Below, piece by piece: positions 1 to 8,364 of a stretch of 64,000 nt of DNA. A program made the translations under genes and the position numbers. The stretch lies in assembly GCA_964543905.1 (NCBI GenBank), contig CAZIZO010000001.1, positions 62,001 through 126,000 of the forward strand, read 5' to 3'. The notes under the pieces are model-generated. The model was not told the DNA's origin. It ran no database searches and saw nothing but the letters and a program-made list of their open reading frames with translations. Source of the DNA: GCA-016699835 sp964543905. Lineage in GTDB: Bacteria > Planctomycetota > Phycisphaerae > Phycisphaerales > UBA1924. Numbering within the stretch: the first letter of the stretch is position 1; every line of letters begins with the position of its first letter.

Positions 1-906
1 CTCTGGGTGCTGCGCGACAAGGGCCCTGATCGGCTGACCCCCTTCACCGTCCCTCGTCTCATGGTCAATGCCGCGGCGGGGAACATCTCCATCCGCTTCA
101 ATCTCAAGGGCCCGGCCTCGACGCACGCGACGGCGTGCGCCTCGTCCGGGCACGCGATCGCCGACGCGATCAACCAGATGCAACGCGGATGGGCGGACGT
201 GATGATCGCGGGCGGGAGCGACGCGACGTGCACCCCGCTGTGCGTGGCGGCGTTCCAGGTCATGCGGGCACTCTCGACGCGCAACGACGCGCCGACCAAG
301 GCCAGCCGCCCGTTCGACAAGGATCGCGACGGGTTTGTGATCGCCGAGGGCGCCGCGATGTTCGTGCTCGAAACTCTGGAGCACGCGAAGGCCCGCGGCG
401 CGACGATCTACGCCGAGTTGCTGGGCGCGGGCAACTGCTCCGACGCCGCGCACATCACCGCCCCCGATGCGGTCGGCTCCGGCGCGATGCGCGCCATGAA
501 GATGGCGCTGCTGGATTCCGGGCTCAAGCCCGAGCAGATCGACTATGTGAACGCCCACGGCACCTCCACCCCCCTGGGGGACAAGGCCGAAGTGGCCGCC
601 GTGCTTTCCATCTTCGGCGACCACGCGCGCAAGTCCGCCGGCGGCAAACTGCTGATGAGTTCGACCAAGTCGATGCACGGGCACTGCCTGGGCGCCTCGG
701 GTGCGGTGGAACTCATCGCCTGCATCCACGCCGTGCGCGACGGGATCATCGCCCCGACGATCAATCTCGATGCCCCGGACGAAGGGTTCGACATCGATTT
801 CGTCCCCCACCACGCACGCGAACGACGCATCAAGTATGCGATGAACAACACGTTCGGATTCGGTGGGCACAACATGACCCTGATCGTCGGGCGATTCGAC
901 GGATAA
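1..906 (+). CDS. fabF: beta-ketoacyl-ACP synthase II, 3' part (5' end outside window)
   Basis: The frame is already open at base 1, so the gene starts upstream and only the C-terminal 301 codons are present. It is the condensing enzyme of fatty acid elongation, adding malonyl-ACP to a growing acyl chain in the cytoplasm. The thiolase-fold active site is visible: the nucleophilic Cys in TACASSGHAI, the first catalytic His in NAHGTSTPLGD, and the Lys plus second His in STKSMHGHCLGASG. The end (NNTFGFGGHN) matches the usual FabF C-terminus. FabF rather than FabB is favoured by overall resemblance. The next gene is 133 nt downstream and not obviously related. Confidence 0.93.
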   Translation, partial: LWVLRDKGPDRLTPFTVPRLMVNAAAGNISIRFNLKGPASTHATACASSGHAIADAINQMQRGWADVMIAGGSDATCTPLCVAAFQVMRALSTRNDAPTKASRPFDKDRDGFVIAEGAAMFVLETLEHAKARGATIYAELLGAGNCSDAAHITAPDAVGSGAMRAMKMALLDSGLKPEQIDYVNAHGTSTPLGDKAEVAAVLSIFGDHARKSAGGKLLMSSTKSMHGHCLGASGAVELIACIHAVRDGIIAPTINLDAPDEGFDIDFVPHHARERRIKYAMNNTFGFGGHNMTLIVGRFDG

Positions 907-1039
907 GCCCCCGCTCCCCTCCCACGAGCAGGGGTTGAATCCAGGGTCCATTTCTTCCGCGAGGCGCGTCGTGGGCGAGGATCATCGCGGCGTGTTTCCC
1001 CGCTGAACTCCCCCACCGCTCCTGCCGATAACGATATCG

Positions 1040-1375
1040 ATGCCCTCGAACCTGCAGCAAATCCTTGCGATCGAGGTCCCGATCATGGTCCGCGTGGCGG
1101 AGCGCACGATCCGCGTGGACGAGTTTATGTCGTGGGTCCCCGGGGCGATCATCGAACTGCCCAAGAACGCCGACGCCGAACTCGACCTCATGGTGAACAA
1201 CTGCGCGATCGGACAAGGGCTGGCGGTCAAGGTGGGCGAGAACTTCGGGATCCGGATCACCTACATCGGCGACATCCAAAGTCGGGTCGCGGCGATGAAC
1301 GCCGAAGCCGCCGCCGCCAGCGCCGCCGACGCGGAAGCCGAGGCCCTCGCCGCACAGATGCTCGCGGGGCAATAG
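1040..1375 (+). CDS. FliN/SpoA-domain protein (flagellar C-ring or type III switch family)
   Basis: This 111-residue protein is almost entirely one SpoA (FliMN C-terminal) domain. Residues 6-80 follow the FliN pattern: an ILAIEVPIMV opening strand, a short helix, the WVPGAIIELPK turn, LMVNNCAIGQG and VGENFGIRITYIG. An Ala-rich, probably helical tail follows. In known systems FliN/YscQ proteins form the rotor or sorting-platform ring. No other flagellar gene is in the window, so its partner is unknown. There is no Shine-Dalgarno sequence before the ATG; the GATAAC/GATATC stretch at 1026-1037 could instead be a -10 element of a near-leaderless transcript. Confidence 0.78.
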   Translation: MPSNLQQILAIEVPIMVRVAERTIRVDEFMSWVPGAIIELPKNADAELDLMVNNCAIGQGLAVKVGENFGIRITYIGDIQSRVAAMNAEAAAASAADAEAEALAAQMLAGQ

Positions 1376-1483
1376 CCTCCACGCTCGCGGGCGTGTTTTT
1401 GGAAAATCTCCGATCGCCGTCCCGCTCGCCCGCGAATACTTCCCTGTCTCCGACTCGCCCACCCGCCTCGCACAGGACCCCGC

Positions 1484-3514
1484 ATGCCCCGCGACATTCC
1501 CGTCGGCAACGGCGACCTCCTCATCACCTTCGACAAGTTCTATCGCATCCGCGATCTGTACTTCCCGTACGTCGGGAAGTACAACCACACCGACGGGAAC
1601 GTGCAGCGTTTCGGCGTCTGGGCCGACGGTCAGTTCGCGTGGATCGACGATCCGGCCTGGTCGCGCTCGCTCAAGTACGTGGACAACACCCTCGTCACGC
1701 ACGTCCTCCTCCGCCATGAGGGCCTCCAACTCGAGATCATCTGCAACGACGCCGTCGACTTCCACGAGCCCGCCTACTTCCGGCGCGCCATCGTCAAGGA
1801 CCTCGCCGGGCGCGATCGCGATGTCCGACTCTTCACCCACTGGGACCTCTCGATCCGCGGGACGCCCGTCGGCGACACCGCCAACTACGACCCCGCCACC
1901 GCCTCGCTCGTCGTCTATAAGGACGACTCCTACTTCCTCTTCAACGCCTGCGATGAGAACAAGTGCGGCATCGACAACTGGGCCATCGGCACCAAGCGCA
2001 TGGGCGGGCACGAAGGCACCTGGCGCGATGCCGAAGACGGCATGCTCGGGCGCAACGCCATCTCCCAGGGCTCCGTGGACGCCACGATCGGCTTCAACCT
2101 CCAGGTCCCCGCCTCGGGCAAGGCCTATGTCACCATGTGGCTCGCCTGCGGGCAGACCTATTCCGAGGTCAAGGCCCTCAACCAGCGCATCCTCGAGAAG
2201 GGGCCGGACCGCCTCATCGAACGCACCGGCAACTACTGGAAGTTGTGGCTCAAGAAGGAGGCCGTCGAGTGCGATCCGCTGCCCGCCCCGGTCGCCGACC
2301 TCTTCAATCGCTCGCAACTCGTGCTCCGCACACAGATCGACAACCGCGGCGCCATCATCGCCGCCAACGATTCCGACATCACCCAGTTCGGCGGGGACCA
2401 CTATTCCTACTGCTGGCCTCGCGATGGCGCGCTCGTCGCCTACTCGCTCATCCGCACCGGGCAATCCGAACTCTCGCGCAACTTCTTCCGCTACTGCGCC
2501 AAGGCGATCCGCGACGATCGCTACTTCCTGCACAAGTACACGCCCGCGGGCGAGTTGGCCTCCTCGTGGCACCCATGGATGATCGACGGGCAGCGCGTGC
2601 TCCCGATTCAGCAGGACGAAACGGCCCTCGTCGCGTGGGCGCTCCGCCAGCACTTCGAGACCTTTCGCGACGTTGAGTTCGTCAAGCCGCTCTACACCCC
2701 GCTCGTCGCCAGGCCGACCGAGTGGATGCTGACGTATCGTGACACGAACGGCCTGCCGCTCCCCTCGTGGGACCTCTGGGAAGAACGCCGGGGCATCCAC
2801 ACCTTCACCGTCTCCACCGTCATCGCGGCGCTCGACGCCGCCGCCGAGTTTGCCGAGGACTTTGGCGAGTTGGACCGCGCCACGCGCATGCGCGAAGGCG
2901 CCGCCTCCATGCGCGCCGCCCTGGTCAAGCACCTCTGGTCCCCCGATCGACAGCGCTTCGCACGCATGGCCATCCCCCAGGCCGACGGCACGTACAAACT
3001 CGATTTCACCTGCGACTCGGCCAACTTCGCCCTCTTCGCCTTCAACGTCTTCCCACCCACGGACCAGCGTGTCCAGGCGGAAATGCGCACTCTCTCGGAG
3101 CGCCTGTGGTGCAAGACGGGCATCGGCGGCTGCGCCCGCTACGAGCGAGATTACTACCACCAGGTCGAACGCGAACGCGTCGGGGACATCCCCGGCAACC
3201 CCTGGCTCATCTGCACCCTCTGGCAAGCCCAGTACCTCATCGCCAAGGCCGAACGAACCAGCGACCTCGTGCCGGCGATGAAACTCCTCGAGTGGTGCGT
3301 CGCCCGCGCCGAGAAGTCCGGCGTGCTCGCCGAGCAATACCACCCTCACACGGGCGACCCCATGTCCGTTTCCCCGTTGACGTGGTCGCACGCGACCTTC
3401 GTCATCGCCGTCGTCGAATACCTCGCCAAACTCAAGCAACTCACCACAGGGCTCACGCTCCGCACGGACGACTTTGAACTGCCCGATGATCAGCGGCGGG
3501 GGGAAGTGGCGTAA
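1484..3514 (+). CDS. glycoside hydrolase family 15 protein (glucoamylase/trehalase-like)
   Basis: The 676-residue protein has the two-part GH15 layout: an N-terminal beta-sandwich (about 1-270) and an (alpha/alpha)6 barrel. The barrel motifs are YCWPRDGALVAYSLIRTG, then LPSWDLWEERRGIHTFT, which carries the probable general-acid Glu, and LAEQYHPHTGDPMSVSPLTWSHA near the end with the probable catalytic base. Such enzymes release glucose from alpha-glucans or split trehalose; the sequence does not settle which. There is no signal peptide, so it is probably cytoplasmic and may act on stored glycogen or trehalose. The length is normal for bacterial GH15. It converges on recA with a shared hairpin terminator between them. 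Confidence 0.85.
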   Translation: MPRDIPVGNGDLLITFDKFYRIRDLYFPYVGKYNHTDGNVQRFGVWADGQFAWIDDPAWSRSLKYVDNTLVTHVLLRHEGLQLEIICNDAVDFHEPAYFRRAIVKDLAGRDRDVRLFTHWDLSIRGTPVGDTANYDPATASLVVYKDDSYFLFNACDENKCGIDNWAIGTKRMGGHEGTWRDAEDGMLGRNAISQGSVDATIGFNLQVPASGKAYVTMWLACGQTYSEVKALNQRILEKGPDRLIERTGNYWKLWLKKEAVECDPLPAPVADLFNRSQLVLRTQIDNRGAIIAANDSDITQFGGDHYSYCWPRDGALVAYSLIRTGQSELSRNFFRYCAKAIRDDRYFLHKYTPAGELASSWHPWMIDGQRVLPIQQDETALVAWALRQHFETFRDVEFVKPLYTPLVARPTEWMLTYRDTNGLPLPSWDLWEERRGIHTFTVSTVIAALDAAAEFAEDFGELDRATRMREGAASMRAALVKHLWSPDRQRFARMAIPQADGTYKLDFTCDSANFALFAFNVFPPTDQRVQAEMRTLSERLWCKTGIGGCARYERDYYHQVERERVGDIPGNPWLICTLWQAQYLIAKAERTSDLVPAMKLLEWCVARAEKSGVLAEQYHPHTGDPMSVSPLTWSHATFVIAVVEYLAKLKQLTTGLTLRTDDFELPDDQRRGEVA

Positions 3515-3556
3515 CCGACAACCCGCGCCCTCCGCGCGAGCGAGCACATGAATGAG

Positions 3557-3590
3557 CAGAAAAAACGCGGGGCGAGCGCCCCGCGTTTCT
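3557..3590 (-). terminator. rho-independent terminator of recA (probably bidirectional)
   Basis: An 11-bp GC-rich stem (3563-3573 with 3578-3588) has a GAGC loop. On the minus strand it is followed by a run of six T, placing a strong terminator about 20 nt after the recA stop. The plus strand also has a short T run, so it may stop the GH15 transcript too. Confidence 0.85.
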
Positions 3591-3610
3591 CATGATCCGT
3601 CCTCTTCCAA

Positions 3611-4708
3611 TCATTCCTCATCCCCACCCTCATCCTCTTCTCCCGCCTCGGGCTTGCCCGCCGGCATGGGGTGCGCCGCCTTCACCTCCAGCACCTTCGC
3701 GCGAATCTCCTTGAACAGGTCCTTGTTCTCGCGGAGGAACTGCTTGCTCGCCTCACGCCCTTGCCCAATGCGGGTCTTGCCGTAACTGAACCACGAGCCC
3801 GACTTCTCCACGACGTCGCACGCGACGGCAAGATCGAGCAGATCGCCTTCGGCGGAAATGCCCTCGTTGTACATGATGTCGAACTCGGCATCGCGGAAGG
3901 GCGGCGCGATCTTGTTCTTCACGACGCGGGCCCGCGTGCGGCTGCCAATGGTCGATTCCCCCTCCTTGATCGCCCCCGTCCGTCGCACATCGATGCGGAC
4001 CGAGGAGTAGAACTTGAGGGCACGCCCGCCCGTCGTCGTCTCGGGGCTCCCGAACATCACGCCGATCTTCTCGCGGATCTGGTTGATGAAGATGACGGTG
4101 CAGTTGCTGCGGGCGATGATGCCCGTGAGTTTGCGCATCGCCTGGCTCATGAGCCGCGCCTGCAGGCCGACGACGGCATCGCCCATCTCGCCCTCGATCT
4201 CCGCCTTGGGGATCAGCGCCGCGACCGAGTCGACGACGATCATGTCCACGGCGTTCGAGCGCACGAGCAACTCGCAGATCTCGAGCGCCTGCTCGCCACT
4301 GTCCGGCTGGCTCACCAGCAGTTCGTCGATGTTCACCCCGATCTTGCGGGCCCACGACGGATCGAGCGCGTGCTCCGCATCGATGAACGCCGCGACCCCG
4401 CCATCCCGCTGCGCGTTCGCCGCACACGTCAGCGCCAAGGTCGTCTTGCCCGACGATTCAGGCCCAAAGATCTCCACGATGCGGCCACGCGGAATACCCC
4501 GCCCGCCGAGGGCCAAGTCGAGTGAGATGGAGCCTGTCGACGTGCCGGGGACGCTCAGATACGCCTGCTCATCCATCCGCATGATCGAGCCCTTCCCGAA
4601 GGTCTTATCGATCTGCTGGAGCGTGCGTTCGAGGGCCTGCTTCTTGGACTTGTCCTCGATCGTGACGTTGGGACGGACCTCGGTCGCGGCATTGCTCGAA
4701 ACGGCCAT
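3611..4708 (-). CDS. recA: recombinase RecA
   Basis: The 365-residue protein is a full-length RecA, the ATP-dependent strand-exchange filament protein of homologous recombination that also drives LexA cleavage. Walker A (GPESSGKT, residues 82-89), the Walker B strand MIVVDSVAALIP, the FINQIREKIG loop after L1 and the ETTTGGRALKFYSSVR L2 region are all present. The C-terminus is acidic (GEEDEGGDEE), as in most RecA proteins. The ATG is preceded by GGAGAAAGGAAC, a good ribosome site. A sigma70-type promoter lies about 130 nt upstream, so the leader is long. I saw no clear SOS box of either the E. coli or the GAAC-N4-GTTC type in the upstream region. A terminator follows the gene. Confidence 0.98.
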   Translation of the reverse strand: MAVSSNAATEVRPNVTIEDKSKKQALERTLQQIDKTFGKGSIMRMDEQAYLSVPGTSTGSISLDLALGGRGIPRGRIVEIFGPESSGKTTLALTCAANAQRDGGVAAFIDAEHALDPSWARKIGVNIDELLVSQPDSGEQALEICELLVRSNAVDMIVVDSVAALIPKAEIEGEMGDAVVGLQARLMSQAMRKLTGIIARSNCTVIFINQIREKIGVMFGSPETTTGGRALKFYSSVRIDVRRTGAIKEGESTIGSRTRARVVKNKIAPPFRDAEFDIMYNEGISAEGDLLDLAVACDVVEKSGSWFSYGKTRIGQGREASKQFLRENKDLFKEIRAKVLEVKAAHPMPAGKPEAGEEDEGGDEE

Positions 4709-5470
4709 GATGTTCCTTTCTCCGATCGTGCCGCCGCCGGAACGGAAGCCGATCGAATCTCCCAGCGCGGGGCGGCCTCAAGCCAAACAGCCTGACAACC
4801 GGTCGGAGGCGGCGCTGGACGCGAGTCCGACAACCTCAGCATATCAAATCCCAAACGCTTGTCAACGTTCGGATTCCAAAAGGATGACAAAAACCTTCCG
4901 AATGTCTGTAAGTTCTTTGTTCACAGCCATTTGAAATCCATCCTCCGATGTTCGCAAAGCCATCCGCACATCCCGACCGCGATCCACGGAGATTCGCGCG
5001 ACGTTCCTGTCGAAATGCTTGAGCACGCCGCCGAGGGATGAACGGATGACGACTCAGGGAACCTTGGCCGCCGCCGGTCCGGCACAGATCGGTGGAGAAC
5101 CCGGGTGCGTGCTCGGAGTGCGCGGATCGCGCGCCGGCAAACCATTGCCCAACTTCTGGATTCTGGAGTTGGCATTGCTCGTGGTCATGGCGAGCAAACT
5201 CCGTGATGAGGTGGCCGATGAGGTGGCCGAGGTGACCTTCACCGCACGCGACGAAGCGGTCCAAACACTCTCGACGCACCGCTCGGACCCCTCGTTCCGC
5301 GAACGCGCTCGGTTGCGACGACCGCACCGGCAATCGCCTGATCGGACCGCCGCGCTCCCGAAGAGCCTCGTCGAACCCTGGTCCATCGATCGCGGGGAAG
5401 GTGACGCCCCCGATCATGGCGCACGGCGTCGCCCCCTCTCGAACCGCTTCCCCGACCACGCCGCGACAAG
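4709..5470 (+). other. 762-nt stretch with no supported gene; holds the recA leader and promoter
   Basis: Besides the recA 5' leader and promoter, I see no convincing gene between recA and tRNA-Arg. Open frames exist on both strands, but none has a recognisable domain, and the longest forward one runs into the antisense of the tRNA. A perfect 12-bp tandem repeat (GATGAGGTGGCC twice) lies at 5205-5228. The part around 4840-4950 is clearly more AT-rich than its surroundings, as expected for a promoter region. Confidence 0.6.
4838..4865 (-). promoter_or_regulatory. sigma70-type promoter of recA
   Basis: Read on the minus strand, TTGACA (4865-4860) and TATGCT (4843-4838) are separated by 16 nt. 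The -35 box is perfect and the -10 box has four of six consensus bases. Transcription would start about 4830, giving a leader of about 120 nt before the recA ATG at 4708. Confidence 0.65.
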
Positions 5471-5545
5471 CGACCCCGGCAGGACTCGAACCTGCGACCT
5501 TTGCGTTCGAAGCGCAATGCTCTGATCCAACTGAGCTACGGGGCC
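5471..5545 (-). tRNA. tRNA-Arg (anticodon TCG)
   Basis: The minus strand folds into a complete 75-nt cloverleaf. The acceptor stem GGCCCCG pairs with CGGGGTC with one G-U pair and discriminator G. The anticodon arm is TTGCG-CTTCGAA-CGCAA, giving anticodon TCG (reads CGN codons), and the T arm is GCAGG-TTCGAGT-CCTGC. CCA is not encoded. Confidence 0.95.
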
Positions 5546-5648
5546 GTCAGCCGTGATTGTTCGCACGATGGCGTGCCAAAGAAAGTCGCACGCACGACGA
5601 AACGCCCTCCCCCTCGCACGTGACGACCATGATCGCCCGCGCGCGCGC

Positions 5649-5654
5649 TATATT
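5649..5654 (+). promoter_or_regulatory. possible -10 box of a leaderless tpiA transcript
   Basis: TATATT ends 5 nt before the tpiA ATG, and no Shine-Dalgarno sequence precedes that ATG. If this is the -10 box, transcription would begin at or next to the start codon. No good -35 box is seen, so the call is tentative. Confidence 0.35.
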
Positions 5655-5659
5655 CCCAC

Positions 5660-6448
5660 ATGACGACCCGAAAGCCCTTTGTCGGCGGCAACTGGAAGAT
5701 GAACACCAACCGCAACTCCGCCTCCGAACTCACCCGGGGCGTGGTCGACGGGCTCCTCAACCTCGACGGCGTCGACGTCGCCGTCTTTCCCCCCTTTCCC
5801 TATCTCCTCCTCGTCCGCTCCATCCTGCGGGATCGCGGCTCGCTCGTCAAGTTGGGCGCCCAAGACGTCCACTTCGAGGACGACGGCGCCTTCACGGGCG
5901 AAGTCTCCACCGCGATGCTCAAGGATTGCGGCGTGCAAGTCGCGCTCTGCGGGCACAGCGAACGCCGACACGTGATCGGCGAGAAGGACGAACTGGTCAA
6001 CCTCAAGGTCCGCGCCGTGCTCGAAGCCGGCCTCGAGTGCATCCTCTGCGTGGGCGAGACGCTCGACGAGCGACTCGCGGGGCACCAGGACATCGTCACG
6101 TCGCGCCAGGTGCGCACGGGCCTCGCCGAGGTCCCGGGCGACATGCTCGATCGCCTGACCATCGCCTACGAGCCCGTCTGGGCGATCGGTACGGGCAAGA
6201 CCGCGACGCCGGACGACGCCCAAGCCGCCCACCACCACATCCGCGGACTCATCAACCACCTCTACGGCCAAGAAAAGGCGACGCGGGTGCGCATCCAGTA
6301 CGGCGGCTCGCTCAAGCCGGGCAATGCCCAGGAAATTTTCGAACGCGACGACGTGGACGGCGGGCTCATCGGCGGCGCGTCCCTCAAGGCCGCCGACTTT
6401 GTGTCGATCGCCAAGGCGGCCCAGGCGGCCGCGAGCAAGAAGAAGTAA
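5660..6448 (+). CDS. tpiA: triosephosphate isomerase
   Basis: This 262-residue enzyme interconverts dihydroxyacetone phosphate and glyceraldehyde 3-phosphate in glycolysis and gluconeogenesis. Every diagnostic element is in place: NWKMN with the substrate Lys (residue 13), CGHSERR with the catalytic His, AYEPVWAIGTGK with the catalytic Glu and the flexible loop 6, and the phosphate-binding YGGSLKPGNA and GGASL turns. Length is normal for the family. It is preceded by tRNA-Arg on the other strand and followed by a strong hairpin terminator, so it seems to be transcribed alone. The secG gene that often follows tpiA is not here. Confidence 0.97.
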   Translation: MTTRKPFVGGNWKMNTNRNSASELTRGVVDGLLNLDGVDVAVFPPFPYLLLVRSILRDRGSLVKLGAQDVHFEDDGAFTGEVSTAMLKDCGVQVALCGHSERRHVIGEKDELVNLKVRAVLEAGLECILCVGETLDERLAGHQDIVTSRQVRTGLAEVPGDMLDRLTIAYEPVWAIGTGKTATPDDAQAAHHHIRGLINHLYGQEKATRVRIQYGGSLKPGNAQEIFERDDVDGGLIGGASLKAADFVSIAKAAQAAASKKK

Positions 6449-6521
6449 CTCCTGCCCGCATGTCCCCGCTCCGCTCCCGGCCCAACGTGGACGAACCCGG
6501 CACCAGACGCACATCCAAAGA

Positions 6522-6556
6522 GGGCTCGCGCCCCTCCGAGCGCGAGCCCCGTTTCT
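6522..6556 (+). terminator. rho-independent terminator after tpiA
   Basis: A perfect 10-bp stem (GGGCTCGCGC, 6522-6531, with GCGCGAGCCC, 6540-6549) has an 8-nt loop and is followed by CGTTTCTCC. It lies between tpiA and the converging GC-dockerin gene and may serve both. Confidence 0.75.
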
Positions 6557-6590
6557 CCTCGAGACTCGAACTACTCAAGAAGGTGTCGGC

Positions 6591-7586
6591 TCAGCAGCCT
6601 GCCTCGAATCGTTGGAGGAAGTAAAGGAGGTCGTCGATCGTCACGCCGCCGTCCTTCGCGCCCATGCCGCTCCCGTCGTCCAGGTCGGCGGGGCAATCGC
6701 CAACGCCGGTATTCGACCGCAGGCGCAGATAGGTCGCGAGGATGAACTGCTGCCCGGGAACAACACCCCACCCACCGGAGAAAACGGCGTCGTACGACGT
6801 CAACGCGACGTAGTACGTCCCCGCCGCCAACTCCCCATCTCGTCCGTCGTAGGGCAGGCCATCGCAGCACACGCTCGCCCTCCCGCCCTTCCCAAAGGTC
6901 AGTTGGCTCGAGAGGATCGGGCCGTCGTCATCGTCATACGCAACCAGCGTGCCGTCTTCGCGGAAGAGCGCGATCTCGGTATCACCCGTGGACCCCCAGG
7001 TGTCGAGGTCGAAGTACGTCTGCCCGCCGATGGTCGCCGCCGCGTCGAGGCTCAGGCGATACCACCGCACCTCGCCCGGATTCAGCGCGCCGGCGTTGAT
7101 GATCAGCCCCGCGCTGGTGATCCCTCCGTAGTCCCGGGCCACGGGCGGGCCGTCATGGACCTCGATCGTGAGCCTCGTCCAGCGCGCATCGGCGGCGTTG
7201 CGCTCCCCGTCGTCATAGGCCTCGAGGCACCGAAACGACCACACCCCCGCCGCGGACGCGATCGGAATCGGAATCCGGAACGTCATCGGATCCAACACCA
7301 GCGTGCTGAACTGGTTGAGATCGAACGGCTGGATCACAAAGGAGTGCTCCCCGGGCATGAACACCTGAATGACGGCCTCGCGGGCGTAGGTGCCCGACTG
7401 CAGTACCGTCAGGACCCCCGACACGGTGATGTATTTGGGTGCATACGTCCCCGTGAACGCGGCCGTCACCAGGCTGCTGTTGTCCGCGATCACGCTGTCC
7501 ACGTTGTTGAACGTGACCGATTCGCGCGGCGCGGCCCAGGCGCTTCCGCACGCGAGAGCCGCGAGGATGGCAAGTGTTTTTCGCAT
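6591..7586 (-). CDS. secreted protein with single GC-type dockerin tail
   Basis: The chosen ATG at 7586 gives 331 residues, opens a clear signal peptide (MRKTLAILAALACGSAWA) and has GGAG 9 nt upstream; a longer open frame exists but lacks these. The middle has a beta-rich region with WSFRCLEAYDDGE, then a stretch (TEIALFREDGTLVAYDDDD ... AAGTYYVALTSY) resembling the pre-peptidase/DVUA0089 C-terminal fold often found on extracellular proteins. The end is one GC-dockerin module (DLDDGSGMGAKDGGVTIDDL ... FEAGC) with Cys as the last residue. It is probably exported and surface-anchored; no catalytic domain is visible. It converges on tpiA. Confidence 0.8.
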   Translation of the reverse strand: MRKTLAILAALACGSAWAAPRESVTFNNVDSVIADNSSLVTAAFTGTYAPKYITVSGVLTVLQSGTYAREAVIQVFMPGEHSFVIQPFDLNQFSTLVLDPMTFRIPIPIASAAGVWSFRCLEAYDDGERNAADARWTRLTIEVHDGPPVARDYGGITSAGLIINAGALNPGEVRWYRLSLDAAATIGGQTYFDLDTWGSTGDTEIALFREDGTLVAYDDDDGPILSSQLTFGKGGRASVCCDGLPYDGRDGELAAGTYYVALTSYDAVFSGGWGVVPGQQFILATYLRLRSNTGVGDCPADLDDGSGMGAKDGGVTIDDLLYFLQRFEAGC

Positions 7587-7897
7587 CGGTTGATCTCCAA
7601 GAAGTGCCCGCCTCCGCGATCGGAGCAACTCCGGAGCGCACGCCCCCACCCCGATCCACGGGCCGCCGACCCGTGCGACACCATCCATGCGAGCGATTCG
7701 AAAAGCGTCCCCTCCGCTCGCCGCTTGCACGCGGCACACACACCAAACTCCTCCACCCCTCTCTCCCGCAGGAGCACGCGTTCCAAACCTTGATCCACAC
7801 GGACGGTGCGCACGAATCAGCAATCACAACGCATGAGCATCGCGGGGCGCCGATCGTGTCTCCACAGGGAAACTTCCCTGAACTCGCCCTCATCTCC
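7587..7897 (-). other. 311-nt intergenic stretch, no gene seen
   Basis: This gap lies between two minus-strand genes and must contain the leader of the dockerin protein gene. Apart from a near-perfect palindrome CAGGGAA-AC-TTCCCTG at 7865-7880 I see no motif, RNA gene or supported frame. Confidence 0.5.
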
Positions 7898-8260
7898 TCA
7901 GGCCGAGAATCGCGTCAGAATCTCGGCCAGCGCATGATCAAACGCGCCCCGCGTCATGACCTCGTCGGCGCCAGCGTCGCGAGCCTGCTGGAAAAGGTCC
8001 TTCTGCACGTGCGGCCCCCACGCCAGCACGCGGATCGCACGCTCCCGTTCACTCGCGCCCGCGCCCTTGAGACGCGCGATGAGTTGGAGCGCAACCTCCG
8101 GCGCGTCCAGATCGACGACCAGCCCGCGCACCCCGCCCTCGGCGAGCCGCGCGTTGAGCATCTCCAGATTCCGCACGGGGCGCGCGGCCAGGCCCATGTC
8201 GTTCGCCAACGCCTTGATCCTCGTCGCCCACAGCAGGTCCGCGGCAAAGTAGAGCAGCAT
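7898..8260 (-). CDS. small receiver-like (CheY-fold) protein of unknown function
   Basis: A 120-residue protein when started at the ATG at 8260 (MLLYFAADLLWATRIKA). The alternating hydrophobic strands and amphipathic helices, with a single GLVVDLDAP strand ending in Asp at the usual phosphoacceptor position and a later VLAWGPHV strand, suggest a response-regulator-like fold. The acidic pair at the N-terminus and the conserved Lys of true receivers are not evident, so it may not be phosphorylated. An upstream in-frame GTG at 8299 would add 13 residues, but its AGGAGG lies too close to serve it. It is divergent from the M16 peptidase gene. Confidence 0.6.
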   Translation of the reverse strand: MLLYFAADLLWATRIKALANDMGLAARPVRNLEMLNARLAEGGVRGLVVDLDAPEVALQLIARLKGAGASERERAIRVLAWGPHVQKDLFQQARDAGADEVMTRGAFDHALAEILTRFSA

Positions 8261-8364
8261 CGGCGGCAGTGTACGCCCGCGCCCGCACCTATCATTCACC
8301 TCCTCGGGCCGGCAGTCCGCGTCTCGATGACGCCGGTGTCCGCCGTCCGTTCCCGGAGCCTTGC

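Noticed and set aside
830..3547. 905-codon open frame on the minus strand opposite fabF and the GH15 gene
   Set aside because: It is antisense to two well-supported genes and has no recognisable domain. Long antisense frames are expected in GC-rich genes.
4709..4960. LexA/SOS box upstream of recA
   Set aside because: I looked for CTG-N10-CAG and GAAC-N4-GTTC spacings and found none that is convincing; GAACGTT near 4865 lacks the spacer.
5019..5525. 168-codon plus-strand frame ending in GRTRTCDLCVRSAML
   Set aside because: The end is the translated antisense of tRNA-Arg, a well-known artefact, and the rest has no domain.
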